From the NCBI GenBank assembly GCA_963844115.1, contig CAWJNN010000049.1, positions 1 through 64,000 on the forward strand: a DNA stretch of 64,000 nt, written 5' to 3'. This DNA comes from CS4-C045 sp963844115 (lineage in GTDB: Bacteria; Planctomycetota; Planctomycetia; Pirellulales; UBA7805). A program made the position numbers and the translations under genes. Shown here piece by piece: positions 29,822 through 38,091 of the stretch (positions are counted from its first letter, which is position 1; the number at the start of each line of letters is the position of its first letter). Below the pieces are notes generated by a model. That model ran no database searches. It was not told where the DNA came from and saw only the letters and a list, made by a program, of their open reading frames with translations.

Positions 29822-29856
29822 TCAAGTAGACAGTTCACCTAAGTCCTGTAAAACAA

Positions 29857-29899
29857 TTCGCGAAAAATGGGTATTATTTGCGAACAAATACGCTATACT
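29857..29899 (+). promoter_or_regulatory. Candidate promoter and operator of the AbiE-like operon
   Basis: A dyad, TTCGCGAAAAAT (29857-29868) with ATTATTTGCGAA (29873-29884), matches in 10 of 12 positions as an inverted repeat. A TATACT hexamer at 29894-29899 could be the -10 box; no good -35 is visible. Antitoxins of AbiE systems repress their own operon by binding inverted repeats, so autoregulation is plausible here. Confidence 0.4.
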
Positions 29900-29905
29900 G
29901 TCCAT

Positions 29906-30512
29906 GTGCAAGCCACTGACGACAAAGTACTTAGTAGGATTTATGGCAAGAAGAGGGGTTGGGTATTTACTCCAGCCCATTTTCTTGACTTAGGGAACGA
30001 GCGAAGCGTCAGCAAGAGCCTCCAAAACCTCTCAGATCGTGGCCAGATTTTGCGATTAGTGCGCGCGGGTTGTACTCTTATCCCAAGATCCATCCGCGTC
30101 TAGGAACGCTCTTACCAACTCCGGAACAGATTGCTCTAGCGCTGGCCGGCAAGGATAGTCTCGCATCCAGCCATCGGGGGCCTATGCAGCCAATCAACTT
30201 GGGCTTAGCGAACAGGTTCCCGCCAAATTGATCTTCCTGACCGACGGCGCGAATCGAAAAGTGAAGGTCGGCAACCAGGAGATCCAACTCAAACAAACAA
30301 CACCCAAAAACATGGTCACTGCCGGACGCGTCAGTGGCTTGGTGATTCAGGCGCTGCGCTATCTCGGCAAAGAGCACGTGGACGAACGGACCATGACCAT
30401 TTTGGCGCACCGCCTCAGTACCGAAGACCGCCGTCAATTGATCAAGGACATCCGCTATGCACCAGCTTGGATCGGCACGATCTTTCGACGCTTGGCCCAA
30501 GAGGGCAGTTAA
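29906..30512 (+). CDS. DUF6088-family antitoxin (AbiEi-like), two apparent frameshifts
   Basis: About 202 residues read through three frames. First frame: VLSRIYGKKRGWVFTPAHFL, then NLSDRGQILRLVR, a winged-helix-type DNA-binding part. A shift at 30062-30066 leads into RGLYSYPKIHPRLG and TPEQIALALAGKD. A second shift at a G5 run (30176-30180) leads into GAYAANQLGLSEQVPAKLIF, TTPKNMVTAGRVSGLVIQAL and RYAPAWIGTIFRRLAQ. This is the order of DUF6088 proteins, which neutralise AbiEii-like toxins. Restoring one base at each site gives a complete protein. Start: the GTG at 29906 is in frame; the frame also extends back to an ATG at 29867 inside the dyad. The stop is 2 bases before the toxin GTG. Confidence 0.75.
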
Positions 30513-30514
30513 CC

Positions 30515-31534
30515 GTGGATGGCTTCGCCAAACTTTCCAGCGACCAGCGCAGACCCTTCTTTGAGCAAGCAGCAGCACGACTCGGCATCAGCGCCCAAAT
30601 CATCGAAAAGGACTTTTGGGTTGTCTGGAGCCTCAAGCGGCTATTCTCTCTCCCGGAGTTTCAGGGACAACTGACGTTCAAAGGGGGAACTTCTCTGTCG
30701 AAGGTCTACAGGATTATCGAACGATTCTCCGAGGACGTTGACGTTGCCATCGACCGCGCTTATCTCGGATTCGGCGGTGATATGCAACCCGAGAACGCCA
30801 AGGGAAAGGAACAATCGCGCCGTATTAAAAAACTCAAGGCCGCCTGCCAAGCCGTCATCACGGAGCGGATCTCGCCTCAATTGGAAACGGCCATCGGTGC
30901 GGAACTTCCCGAAGATGGGACGTGGAGTCTCACGCCCGACCCCGCCGACCCCGATCAACAGTCACTGCTGTTTGAATTTCCCGCTACGATCACTTCGGGA
31001 CTCGCTCCCTATTTCGCCCGCTCGATCAAGATCGAAATGGAAGCACGGTCCGATCATTTTCCGGTTGAAGACGCGGATTTGACTGCGTATGTTGCGGATG
31101 CACTTCCGGATGCGATCGTTGATAAGGCAGTTCGCGTGCGAGTACTTGAAGCGAAGCGTACGTTTTGGGAGAAGGCAACGATCCTCCACGCACACTATCA
31201 CGAACCAGAAGGAAAAAAGCTGCCGGCCCGCCTGTCTCGCCACTACTACGATGTCTTTCAATTGGCGAACAGTAGTGTGCTAGATCGAGCCCTGGAGTCT
31301 CATGACATCTTGGCTCGCGTCGTGGCTCACAAGACGGTCTTTTTCAAGGCTGCCTGGGCCAATTACAAGACGGCGAGTCGCGGGACGATGCGATTGGTGC
31401 CGCCAGATCGACTTGTGACATCGCTGAGACAGGACTATGAGGACATGCAACCCATGTTTTTCGGCGAAGCGCCTACCTTCGATGCGATCCTCCGTCGCCT
31501 CCAAGAACTGGAAGATCACATCAACAGGTACTGA
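30515..31534 (+). CDS. AbiEii/AbiGii-family nucleotidyltransferase toxin
   Basis: 339 residues with the nucleotidyltransferase core: TFKGGTSLSKVY (the GG/GS motif), then RFSEDVDVAIDRAY carrying the metal-binding D-x-D, and the family-typical RTFWEKATILHAHYH. The C-terminal part is helical. Known AbiE toxins inhibit growth, at least one by adding nucleotides to tRNA, and protect against phage by abortive infection. Start chosen at GTG 30515: GAGGG lies about 9 bases upstream, inside the antitoxin's last codons, and only CC separates it from the antitoxin stop, so translation is coupled. An ATG-like upstream start would overlap the antitoxin by 48 bases. The toxin frame is intact. Confidence 0.88.
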   Translation: MDGFAKLSSDQRRPFFEQAAARLGISAQIIEKDFWVVWSLKRLFSLPEFQGQLTFKGGTSLSKVYRIIERFSEDVDVAIDRAYLGFGGDMQPENAKGKEQSRRIKKLKAACQAVITERISPQLETAIGAELPEDGTWSLTPDPADPDQQSLLFEFPATITSGLAPYFARSIKIEMEARSDHFPVEDADLTAYVADALPDAIVDKAVRVRVLEAKRTFWEKATILHAHYHEPEGKKLPARLSRHYYDVFQLANSSVLDRALESHDILARVVAHKTVFFKAAWANYKTASRGTMRLVPPDRLVTSLRQDYEDMQPMFFGEAPTFDAILRRLQELEDHINRY

Positions 31535-31658
31535 GGTAGCAGCAAGCGAGTCGCCTTCGAAAGAATAAAGCAGGGGGACAGAAAGAATAAAGCACTGTCA
31601 GTTGTCAGGTTCCGTTTTGGTTGACCGGGTGCAGCCGGCGTCCGAGGCTGCCACGGGG
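31535..31658. repeat. Short direct repeats between toxin and RAYT genes
   Basis: No gene. AGAAAGAATAAAGCA-like units are duplicated near 31559-31596. A 22-mer starting GACCGGGTGCAGCC at about 31622 recurs inside the RAYT gene at about 31958. A 17-bp GGCTGCCACGGGGTCAG unit is duplicated near 31646-31679. This suggests repeated insertion or deletion events. Confidence 0.5.
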
Positions 31659-32658
31659 TCAGGGCTGCCACGGGGTCAGACTTGTGATTCGGGATTCAGG
31701 TCTAATGCGCGCTCGATCGAAGTCACGATGCGGGCGGTCTTGTTTTGCTTGTTGGACGCCTCGTTTGATCAAGTCCGAGGCGCTGTCGGGATGGCTGAGA
31801 CCGAATCGACCTGATAATTCTCGAAGCGTTGCTGTGGTCCAGCGACGACACAACATCGCGGCCATGTCCCGGCCGCCGGCTCCGCTTCGATAGCCGCAAT
31901 ACTGCTCAGTCGAAACGCCATATTGCTTCGCGGTTGCTGCCAAGATCGCATCGACCGAGACCGGGTGCAGCCGGCGTCCGCGGCGACGGTTCGCCCCTTC
32001 GTCATCACCGGCCGCCATTGCCAACATCCGCTTCAAGAAATCTTCGCTGCCGTAGACCCAATCCCGAAGTCGATCCAGTTTCGCGCTCGCTCGAGCCGTT
32101 CAGGCCCGCTTTGACAAACTTCCGATACGCAGCGAAAGGGTCTTTGCCGCCGTGTTGGCCAGACCAGTACCGATGGTGATCCTCGTAGGCAATCCAGTCG
32201 TACCGCTTGCTCTTGCGGGCATAGCCACCGTAACTGCTATAAGGATATACCTCGGGTGTTGCGGCCAGTGGTTTTGATCCGTTACAAGGATTCAAGTGGA
32301 TATAGCGGCTCAAATTCCAGTAGTACGCTTCGTCTTCGACAGGGAATGCCTTGTAGCGACCTTGAAACAAATGCCCGCTTCGATGGTTCCGCTTGGCGTA
32401 CCAATTGGCGTAGCCCGATAACCAGTGCTGCATCCCTCGAGAAAGGTTTGGCTGGGGCGTTTTGATCAGCGCATGAATATGATTTGGCATCCAGCAGTAG
32501 GCGATCACAATCCATCCGCTGCGATCGACTTCTTCGGCCAGTCCACGCGTGAACCGCTGGTAATGCCCGTCATCATGAATGATCTTCCGGCGACCGTCAC
32601 CTCGCGTCACCACATGGTAGATGGCGCCGGGAAATTGGACTCGGGGTTGCCGAGGCAT
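31659..32658 (-). CDS. REP-associated tyrosine transposase (RAYT, IS200-like) with DnaA-like C-terminal domain, one apparent frameshift
   Basis: About 333 residues. The N-terminal domain is an IS200/TnpA_REP transposase: MPRQPRVQFPGAIYHVVTRG, YCWMPNHIHALIKTP with the HxH metal pair, and WYAKRNHRSGHLFQGRYKAF with the probable nucleophilic Tyr. RAYTs are single-copy HUH enzymes thought to spread palindromic REP elements. After a shift at about 32080-32086, the frame continues DWVYGSEDFLKRM and into a helix-turn-helix resembling the DnaA C-terminal domain (VSVDAILAATAKQYGVSTE; TTATLRELSGRFGLSHPDSA). Skipping one base restores a single protein. Start ATG 32658 has GGGGA upstream. Palindromes elsewhere in the window are candidate targets. 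Confidence 0.85.
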
Positions 32659-32778
32659 GCGTCGGTCCCCTACGTGAAGGCTCAAATATTGCACAAAAAC
32701 AAATTCTGCCACGATGCGGACAATGGCTCAATCCCGAATCCCAAGCCTGACCCCGGAATCTGACCCCGGAATGGCTCT

Positions 32779-32868
32779 CCAACATACGAACGGCCGGTCC
32801 GGGATCGTTCGAAAGGTTGAGCGTCGCGCATTCCGCGGTGCGCTTCCGAATCGCTCCCCTGCCCTCCG
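32779..32868. repeat. Right copy of the 90-bp direct repeat
   Basis: Identical to 29112-29201 and in the same orientation. The copies are 3577 bases apart. It is followed by a second, partly matching CTCCCCTGCCCT stretch and then dtd. Confidence 0.9.
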
Positions 32869-32916
32869 TTTCACTCCCCTGCCCTGTGCACCCCCCTTCT
32901 CTTGTCGACGCCACGA

Positions 32917-33363
32917 CTACCGGTCCTCCGTGTCAATCAAAATTGTCACCGGTCCGTCGTTGGTCAACGACACCTGCATGTCAGCGCGGAAGACTCCCGT
33001 CTGAACGGGTAACCCGAGATCGCGCATCTGTTCGACAAAGCGACCGTAAAGCAATTCCGCTGTTTCAGGCGGTGCCGCTTTGACGAAGCTCGGCCGACGA
33101 CCTTTGCGACAGTCGCCCAGCAAAGTGAATTGGCTGACGACCAGGATACTGCCGCCGCAATCCTGAACGGACCGGTTCATTTGTCCCGCTTCGTCGGCGA
33201 AGATCCGCAAGCCGGCGATTTTCTCAGCCAGCCATAGCGAGTCCGCCTCTGAATCCTCTGCGGCAACACCCAGCAAAACGAGCAAACCGACTTCGATGCG
33301 ACCTGTTGTTTCGTTACCCACGCTAACGTGAGCCTCACTAACTCGTTGAACACAGGCGCGCAT
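32917..33363 (-). CDS. dtd: D-aminoacyl-tRNA deacylase
   Basis: 148 residues, the standard length. DTD removes D-amino acids (and glycine mischarged on tRNA-Ala) from tRNA. Motifs: MRACVQRVSEAHVSV at the start, SQFTLLGDCRKGRRPSF (the SQFTL motif), and the closing NDGPVTILIDT with the cross-subunit Gly-Pro. All expected residues are visible. ATG 33363 is the family start. An HTTM membrane protein lies 26 bases upstream on the same strand. Confidence 0.96.
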   Translation of the reverse strand: MRACVQRVSEAHVSVGNETTGRIEVGLLVLLGVAAEDSEADSLWLAEKIAGLRIFADEAGQMNRSVQDCGGSILVVSQFTLLGDCRKGRRPSFVKAAPPETAELLYGRFVEQMRDLGLPVQTGVFRADMQVSLTNDGPVTILIDTEDR

Positions 33364-33389
33364 GGATTACAGTCGTGAGTTGAGAGTTT

Positions 33390-34376
33390 TCAGTTCGCCG
33401 TCGAATTGCGTGCGAAACATCCGCGCACGATAGCGGGTGCGACAAAGGCCAGGTTGCCGATCAACATCACCAGGCCAAACGTGATCATACCCATGCAAAA
33501 TGCGATTCCCAGGTGCATCAGAACCGCAAGCGCCAGGACGATGGGCCGCGTTAGCTTGGGCCACACCAGCGCGAAGTACGAGATCTCGAACCAGACGGTG
33601 AGGTGAGTGAGAAAGGCACCGAACATTGGCCAGTCCGCCAGCCATGTCAGATCGACCGTTTGGTACTCAAGATTTCCGACCGACGCCCACATCGCCGTGC
33701 CATCCCACCAGGTTGAACCTAGCAGCTTGCGCGCGCCCGCATAGAAATAGATGACGCACATATGAATCTGAATCAGCCGGATCGCGAGGTTCGCACTGAT
33801 ACTTGGCTTGACGAGCAGGTTAACACGCGGATTGACGAGGTCGACACTATTTCGCCGTCGACGTAACACGGCGTCCAGGGAATACCGTGCGCCGCATGGC
33901 CCCAACATCAAGTACATCGCCAACATCACGTTGATCTGATCCAGGCCAAACAAGGCGCCGGTTGCGCGGTGCAGATAGTTTAAGGTTGCAAGGTATGCCA
34001 GGATCGCAACCGCGCGGCTCCACAGCCCCAGCGTCAACAATAGAAAAATGATCAGCGATGCGATATGAATGGCCCACAACGCCACGGGCGAACGAACCCA
34101 CTGAAACAGTGACCAGTGATACAAGCCTAAGCGATCTTGTTCGGCAGCGCGCCAAGCCCATTCGGACGACAGACTATCGCTGGAGATCCATGCATCCGCG
34201 CCAAAGAACTCCTGCAAGCCCAGGGACCAGACGAGGTGGGTATACAGCAGCATCAGGCCGATGCAAATTCTGATCAGTGACAACGTCGCGGGATCGGTTG
34301 GCGTAAACCAGAAACCATTCCACCCCGCGACAACCGATCGCAACCAGTCGCCTGTGGCACGCACGACGGTACTCAC
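33390..34376 (-). CDS. HTTM-domain membrane protein (gamma-carboxylase-like)
   Basis: 328 residues with about six to eight hydrophobic segments. The N-terminal part LSLIRICIGLMLLYTHLVWS and the later IQIHMCVIYFYAGARKLLGS, WWDGTAMW and WFEISYFALVW are typical of the HTTM family, related to the membrane domain of vitamin K-dependent gamma-carboxylase. Bacterial members are rarely characterised, so the reaction is unknown. The GTG start at 34376 overlaps the stop of the upstream gene (GTGA at 34373-34376), which couples the two and supports a complex. Confidence 0.85.
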   Translation of the reverse strand: MSTVVRATGDWLRSVVAGWNGFWFTPTDPATLSLIRICIGLMLLYTHLVWSLGLQEFFGADAWISSDSLSSEWAWRAAEQDRLGLYHWSLFQWVRSPVALWAIHIASLIIFLLLTLGLWSRAVAILAYLATLNYLHRATGALFGLDQINVMLAMYLMLGPCGARYSLDAVLRRRRNSVDLVNPRVNLLVKPSISANLAIRLIQIHMCVIYFYAGARKLLGSTWWDGTAMWASVGNLEYQTVDLTWLADWPMFGAFLTHLTVWFEISYFALVWPKLTRPIVLALAVLMHLGIAFCMGMITFGLVMLIGNLAFVAPAIVRGCFARNSTAN

Positions 34377-35059
34377 GTCGGCTCCTCCGCCGTAACGATA
34401 GCGATCGGCTTTGGTTCGTCTACCTCGTACAACCTTTTGTCGTCGAGACGCAGGCCTCCCCGCACTTCCAGCGGGCTCGGCACCCGGTGTCGAATCAAGC
34501 GCAGGCGTACTTCCTTGGCGTGATGCTTCTTCAGAAGATGTTCAGCATAGGAACGTGCGCGAGCAAGATAACGATCTCTGAGAACCTGCCAGCGCTTGTA
34601 GTCCCGCTGCCATTCCTTCATGATTCGCGGATCCACCGATTCTGGCGGCGGTGGCGGACCGCGTTCGGGCTCGGCCATCCCCGCCAACTGTTCACTCAAC
34701 ATGAAGTGCCGGTGATAAAGTAGCCGCGGCCAATGCCGTTCCGCGTCTGGCAGATCGCCTTCCTCGAAGGTACCGTCGGCGTGATCGATTTCGTAATGAA
34801 CGATTGCCGAACTGAGACCGGGATCGGGGGCGAAGAAGGCGTAACCGTGGCTGATGTTTCCCGCTTCCAGATAGGGCGCCGCCCACTGGGTCACACGAAT
34901 TGCCAACGCGGAGTTGGGCGGCACAAAGGCCAGCGGCGTCACAATCACCACGGTCAAGTGCGCTAGCAGCAGCAGGCTGATCAGCGGTCGCCAGCGCGCC
35001 CACCGCGTTTCCGCTGGATCACCATCGGCCACCCCCTGTTTCGACTTCTTGCGTACCAT
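34373..35059 (-). CDS. Single-pass membrane protein, HTTM partner
   Basis: About 228 residues. A basic start (MVRKKSKQ) precedes one hydrophobic helix (WRPLISLLLLAHLTVVIVTP, residues about 22-42). The rest is soluble, with YAFFAPDPGLSSAIVHYEID, a proline run after ERGPPPPPE, and a charged C-terminus. I recall HTTM genes in planctomycetes often having such a neighbour that contains a YxFFAPDP-like motif; this is memory, not a search. The start is ATG 35059 with AGG just upstream. Its stop overlaps the HTTM start. Confidence 0.7.
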   Translation of the reverse strand: MVRKKSKQGVADGDPAETRWARWRPLISLLLLAHLTVVIVTPLAFVPPNSALAIRVTQWAAPYLEAGNISHGYAFFAPDPGLSSAIVHYEIDHADGTFEEGDLPDAERHWPRLLYHRHFMLSEQLAGMAEPERGPPPPPESVDPRIMKEWQRDYKRWQVLRDRYLARARSYAEHLLKKHHAKEVRLRLIRHRVPSPLEVRGGLRLDDKRLYEVDEPKPIAIVTAEEPT

Positions 35060-35139
35060 GACCTGATTATGCTCGCCCGGCACGCTGTGGAAAACACCAG
35101 AGAGGGAGTCTTTCCCTTGCGAGAATCCTACGAATCACG

Positions 35140-35213
35140 CGTATGATGGGTCTCCGAGCCTATCGAGCCCACCGTACTATAATAAATCGACGGGTTCGGA
35201 GACCCATCGTATG
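35140..35213. repeat. Palindromic repeat related to that at 60415-60486
   Basis: Arms 35140-35160 and 35193-35213 pair over 21 bases with three differences, all compatible with G-U pairing. The core GATGGGTCTCCGA closely resembles GATGGGACTCCGA in the 60415-60486 palindrome, so these are two members of one dispersed family. Confidence 0.75.
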
Positions 35214-35253
35214 GATTTGAAGCCGCGATTCAAACGGTGACCCCACAACGAAA

Positions 35254-35287
35254 ACGGCCTCTGCATCCCTTTGGGTGCAGAGGCCGT
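35254..35287 (-). terminator. Rho-independent terminator of the TIGR03000 gene
   Basis: A stem of about 12 bp (ACGGCCTCTGCA with its complement) plus a short CCC/GGG extension is followed, on the minus strand, by TTTT. It begins 30 bases after the stop at 35318, the normal place for an intrinsic terminator. Confidence 0.75.
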
Positions 35288-35317
35288 GCGTAGATCGAAT
35301 GGAGTCATTCTAGCGAC

Positions 35318-36435
35318 TTAACGCTGCCGAGCCGCCGCAACGGACGCGACGTCTGCCGTATCAAAATCAATCGTCAGATCGCGGCTTTCGCCCGACGAAA
35401 GACTGATACTTAGCTGACGTACCAGTGAACGGCCCTCCCGTTTGACTTCCGCCCGAATGACGTAGTCGTCCCACTTCTCTCCCTCCGCGAGTCGTCGAGT
35501 CGAAAACTCACGGACTGGACCGGTCGACTTGGTTGCCGACCCCGCAATGGAGACCTCTGCGTCAGACGGTACGTGTAGGCGCAACGTCGTTTTGGGCGCT
35601 TCGTCGGAGGCGTCAGGTTGCGACACGACACTCGGAGCTGCTTCAACGGGCGGCAGGTTAAACGCCAGTCGGGACGTTTGACTCGGTGTCACAAAGGCGA
35701 CCTTCGTGTCCGTGGATGTCTGACCATCCCGCTGCACTTCGGCGCGAACTTCGTATTTGTACCGCTGACCGGCAGCGAGCCCGCGCGAGACGTACGTGCG
35801 CGTGGTACCAACCGATTTCGTTTCGTAACCGTTGATGTATACCTTCGCGTCCGCCGGTACCGAAACGCTTATCAGAACACTATCCGAACTCACACTCGTC
35901 TGAGAATCGTCGGCCGCGGCGTCCGAACCGCCCGCGGGAGTTGGCTCGCTGTCGTAGTTCTCACCACTTGTCGTCGGCGAGCCGTAGTAGACGGGATCAC
36001 TTTGACTCTCGTATTGGACGGGAGCGCTGTGGCTGTACGACGACACGTAGCCGCCGGCACTGCCGTAAGAGCCAACCGAGCCTGAAACTCCGTAAGAGCT
36101 GTAGGAATAGCCTCCGCCGCTGGAGCCATAGCTGCCACTGGAGCCATAGCTACCATACGAACCATAGCTGCCGCCGCTGGATCCCCAGCTACCACGCGAA
36201 CCGTAACTACGGCGCGAGTACCGGTGCACATGGCGCCCACCGCCCCGACTCCCGTACGAACCATAGCTGCCACCCGACGAACCCCAGCTACCGCCGGACG
36301 CGCCCAGCTACCACCGGATGAACCCCAGCTACCGCCAGAAGAACCCCAGCGGGCATCCGCGTCCGATGACGCAAGCAGCGCAATTGAAGCTGCACCAAGC
36401 ATGATTCCCAGTAATTTCATTTTTCGGCAAGTCAT
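35318..36435 (-). CDS. Secreted TIGR03000 protein with Gly/Ser/Tyr-rich region, one apparent frameshift
   Basis: About 372 residues after joining 35890-36516 with 35318-36229. The signal peptide (MKLLGIMLGAASIALLASSD-ADA) is followed by WGSSGGSWGSSGGSW repeats. A lost G in a run at 36303-36305 shifts the frame; restored, the Gly/Ser/Tyr repeats continue (SYGSYGSYGSSGSYGSSGG) to about residue 180. Two TIGR03000 modules follow: ISVSVPADAKVYINGYETKS with YVSRGLAAGQRYKYEVRAEV, and LHVPSDAEVSIAGSATKS with STRRLAEGEKWDDYVIRAEV. TIGR03000 is nearly confined to planctomycetes. Start ATG 36435 has AGGA 5 bases upstream. Envelope location is likely; the molecular role is unknown. Confidence 0.8.
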
Positions 36436-36891
36436 TGCAGTCCTACTCCAATGTGTAATAAACAATGCTGGTACCAGCGACAAAGCATTGCCAGCATCTC
36501 GTACGAGCTTAATCATAAGCTATCACTATTCAAGTAGTCTAGGAAAATTTTTCTGATATTGAGAGCTAGGTCACCTGGGTTAAAGTTTCCGCGACAAAGT
36601 AGTGGATTTTCGGATGTTTGGGCAATTTCTGGGGGAATTCCTTGGCTCCGAAGCGTCCCGTAGCGACCGCTTTAGGGTAATTGCGTTAGCTGTGTGCTGT
36701 TCGCCAACAAGGCTAGCAAAGTGATCTTTTGCAAGCCGTTCCCACTGCGGGCGTGTCTTGGCACCGACGCTTTCGTCATCCCCCCAATCGCACGCTGTGT
36801 CGCCACCATCGATCGAAATGATGTGGGAACTGCCGAGGCGGCAGCGCTATAATCTCGCCGACCAATCGAAGCGGTCGATGGGAAACACACG
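36436..36891. other. Divergent promoter region
   Basis: 456 bases between the TIGR03000 gene and the RodA/FtsW gene, with no convincing ORF. A perfect TATAAT lies at 36848-36853 on the plus strand, 38 bases before the GTG at 36892, but the -35 region (around TGGGAAC) is weak. An AT-rich stretch near 36530-36560 could hold the minus-strand promoter. Confidence 0.45.
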
Positions 36892-38052
36892 GTGCGTAAC
36901 GATCAACTTCCGATTCGCAATTGGCTGCGGCAATTGCCCTGGTCGATTCTTGTGACGACCGTCTTGTTGATGCTGCTGGGATTAGTCGCAATCGCCCGCA
37001 GCGAGCAACTGGCAGGAAGTTCGCTCCGTTACTTTCGACTGCAATCGTTTTTTGCCCTGTTGGCGATTGCGGCAATGTTGTCAGCCAGTCTTCCCAGTTA
37101 TCGTGCGCTTAGCCGCTGGAGCTATGCACTGATGGCGACCGCTGTCGTGCTGCTGGTCGCCGTTTACTTCTTCCCGCGGATCAACGGCGCTCATCGCTGG
37201 ATCCGCGTGGGTCCGATAGGGATCCAGCCATCGGAATTTGCCAAATTGGCATTCGTGATGGCACTGGCACGCTGGTTAATGCACTGGGAAAACCTCCGGC
37301 GTCCGGGCGGCGTTTTGATGCCGACCGTCCTGACCTTGATACCGGTCTTGTTGATCGTCCGCGAGCCTGACCTGGGAACGGCGCTGACCTTCCTGCCGGT
37401 GATGCTTGTCATGTTGTACGCCAGTGGAGCGCGTCGCCGCGATCTGCTTCTGGTGACGGCCATCGGATTGATGATGATGCCAATCGTATGGTCGCAGATG
37501 AGTCGTGAACAGAAGTCGCGTGTCACGGCAATGTTGAATCAAAGCGGGGCCGGCGATCGTCCCGACGGAGATCAGTACCACCTGCATCGGGCCAAGCAGA
37601 CGTTGGCGATGGGAGGCGTATTGGGCACGTGGATCGCAACCGACGAGCAGGCCGATCCGGCACGCTACCTCGTCCCTGCCGCCGCCACCGATTCGATCAT
37701 TTGCATCATCGGGGAACGGTTTGGATTCGTCGGCATCGGCGTGACACTCATGCTGTACGCCGTCCTCGTCTGGCGATGCCTGGCGGTGGGGTGCCGAACT
37801 CAGGAACCATTTGGACGACTCGTGTCAGTTGGCATCGCAGCGCTGATCGCCGTCCAGGTTTTGATCAATACGGGAATGATGGTCGGCTTGTTACCTATCA
37901 CAGGTCTGTCGTTACCGTTGATCAGCTACGGCGGTTCTGGACTGCTGGCGCATGCGTTAGCCCTGGGTCTGGTTTTGAATATCGGTTTGCGCCCCGGCTA
38001 CGAGCTGGCCGGCGAGCCATTTCGAGTGGCGGCCGTCCGCGCCGCCGCGTAG
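36892..38052 (+). CDS. SEDS-family peptidoglycan glycosyltransferase (RodA/FtsW)
   Basis: 386 residues with about ten transmembrane helices. SEDS proteins polymerise glycan strands from lipid II beside a class B PBP. Motifs: INGAHRWIRVGPIGIQPSEFAKLAF, REPDLGTAL with the essential Asp, RPDGDQYHLHRAKQTLAMGG, ERFGFVGIG and the closing LPLISYGGSGLLAHALALGL. The IGIQPSEFAK and REPDLGTA forms look more RodA-like than FtsW-like, but many planctomycetes keep only part of the division machinery, so the exact assignment is open. No mreBCD or PBP gene is adjacent. The GTG at 36892 follows a GGGAAA stretch. Confidence 0.9.
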   Translation: MRNDQLPIRNWLRQLPWSILVTTVLLMLLGLVAIARSEQLAGSSLRYFRLQSFFALLAIAAMLSASLPSYRALSRWSYALMATAVVLLVAVYFFPRINGAHRWIRVGPIGIQPSEFAKLAFVMALARWLMHWENLRRPGGVLMPTVLTLIPVLLIVREPDLGTALTFLPVMLVMLYASGARRRDLLLVTAIGLMMMPIVWSQMSREQKSRVTAMLNQSGAGDRPDGDQYHLHRAKQTLAMGGVLGTWIATDEQADPARYLVPAAATDSIICIIGERFGFVGIGVTLMLYAVLVWRCLAVGCRTQEPFGRLVSVGIAALIAVQVLINTGMMVGLLPITGLSLPLISYGGSGLLAHALALGLVLNIGLRPGYELAGEPFRVAAVRAAA

Positions 38053-38091
38053 CCGAAAAATTCAGGCTGTTACTTGACGGCGGTCCGCGCC

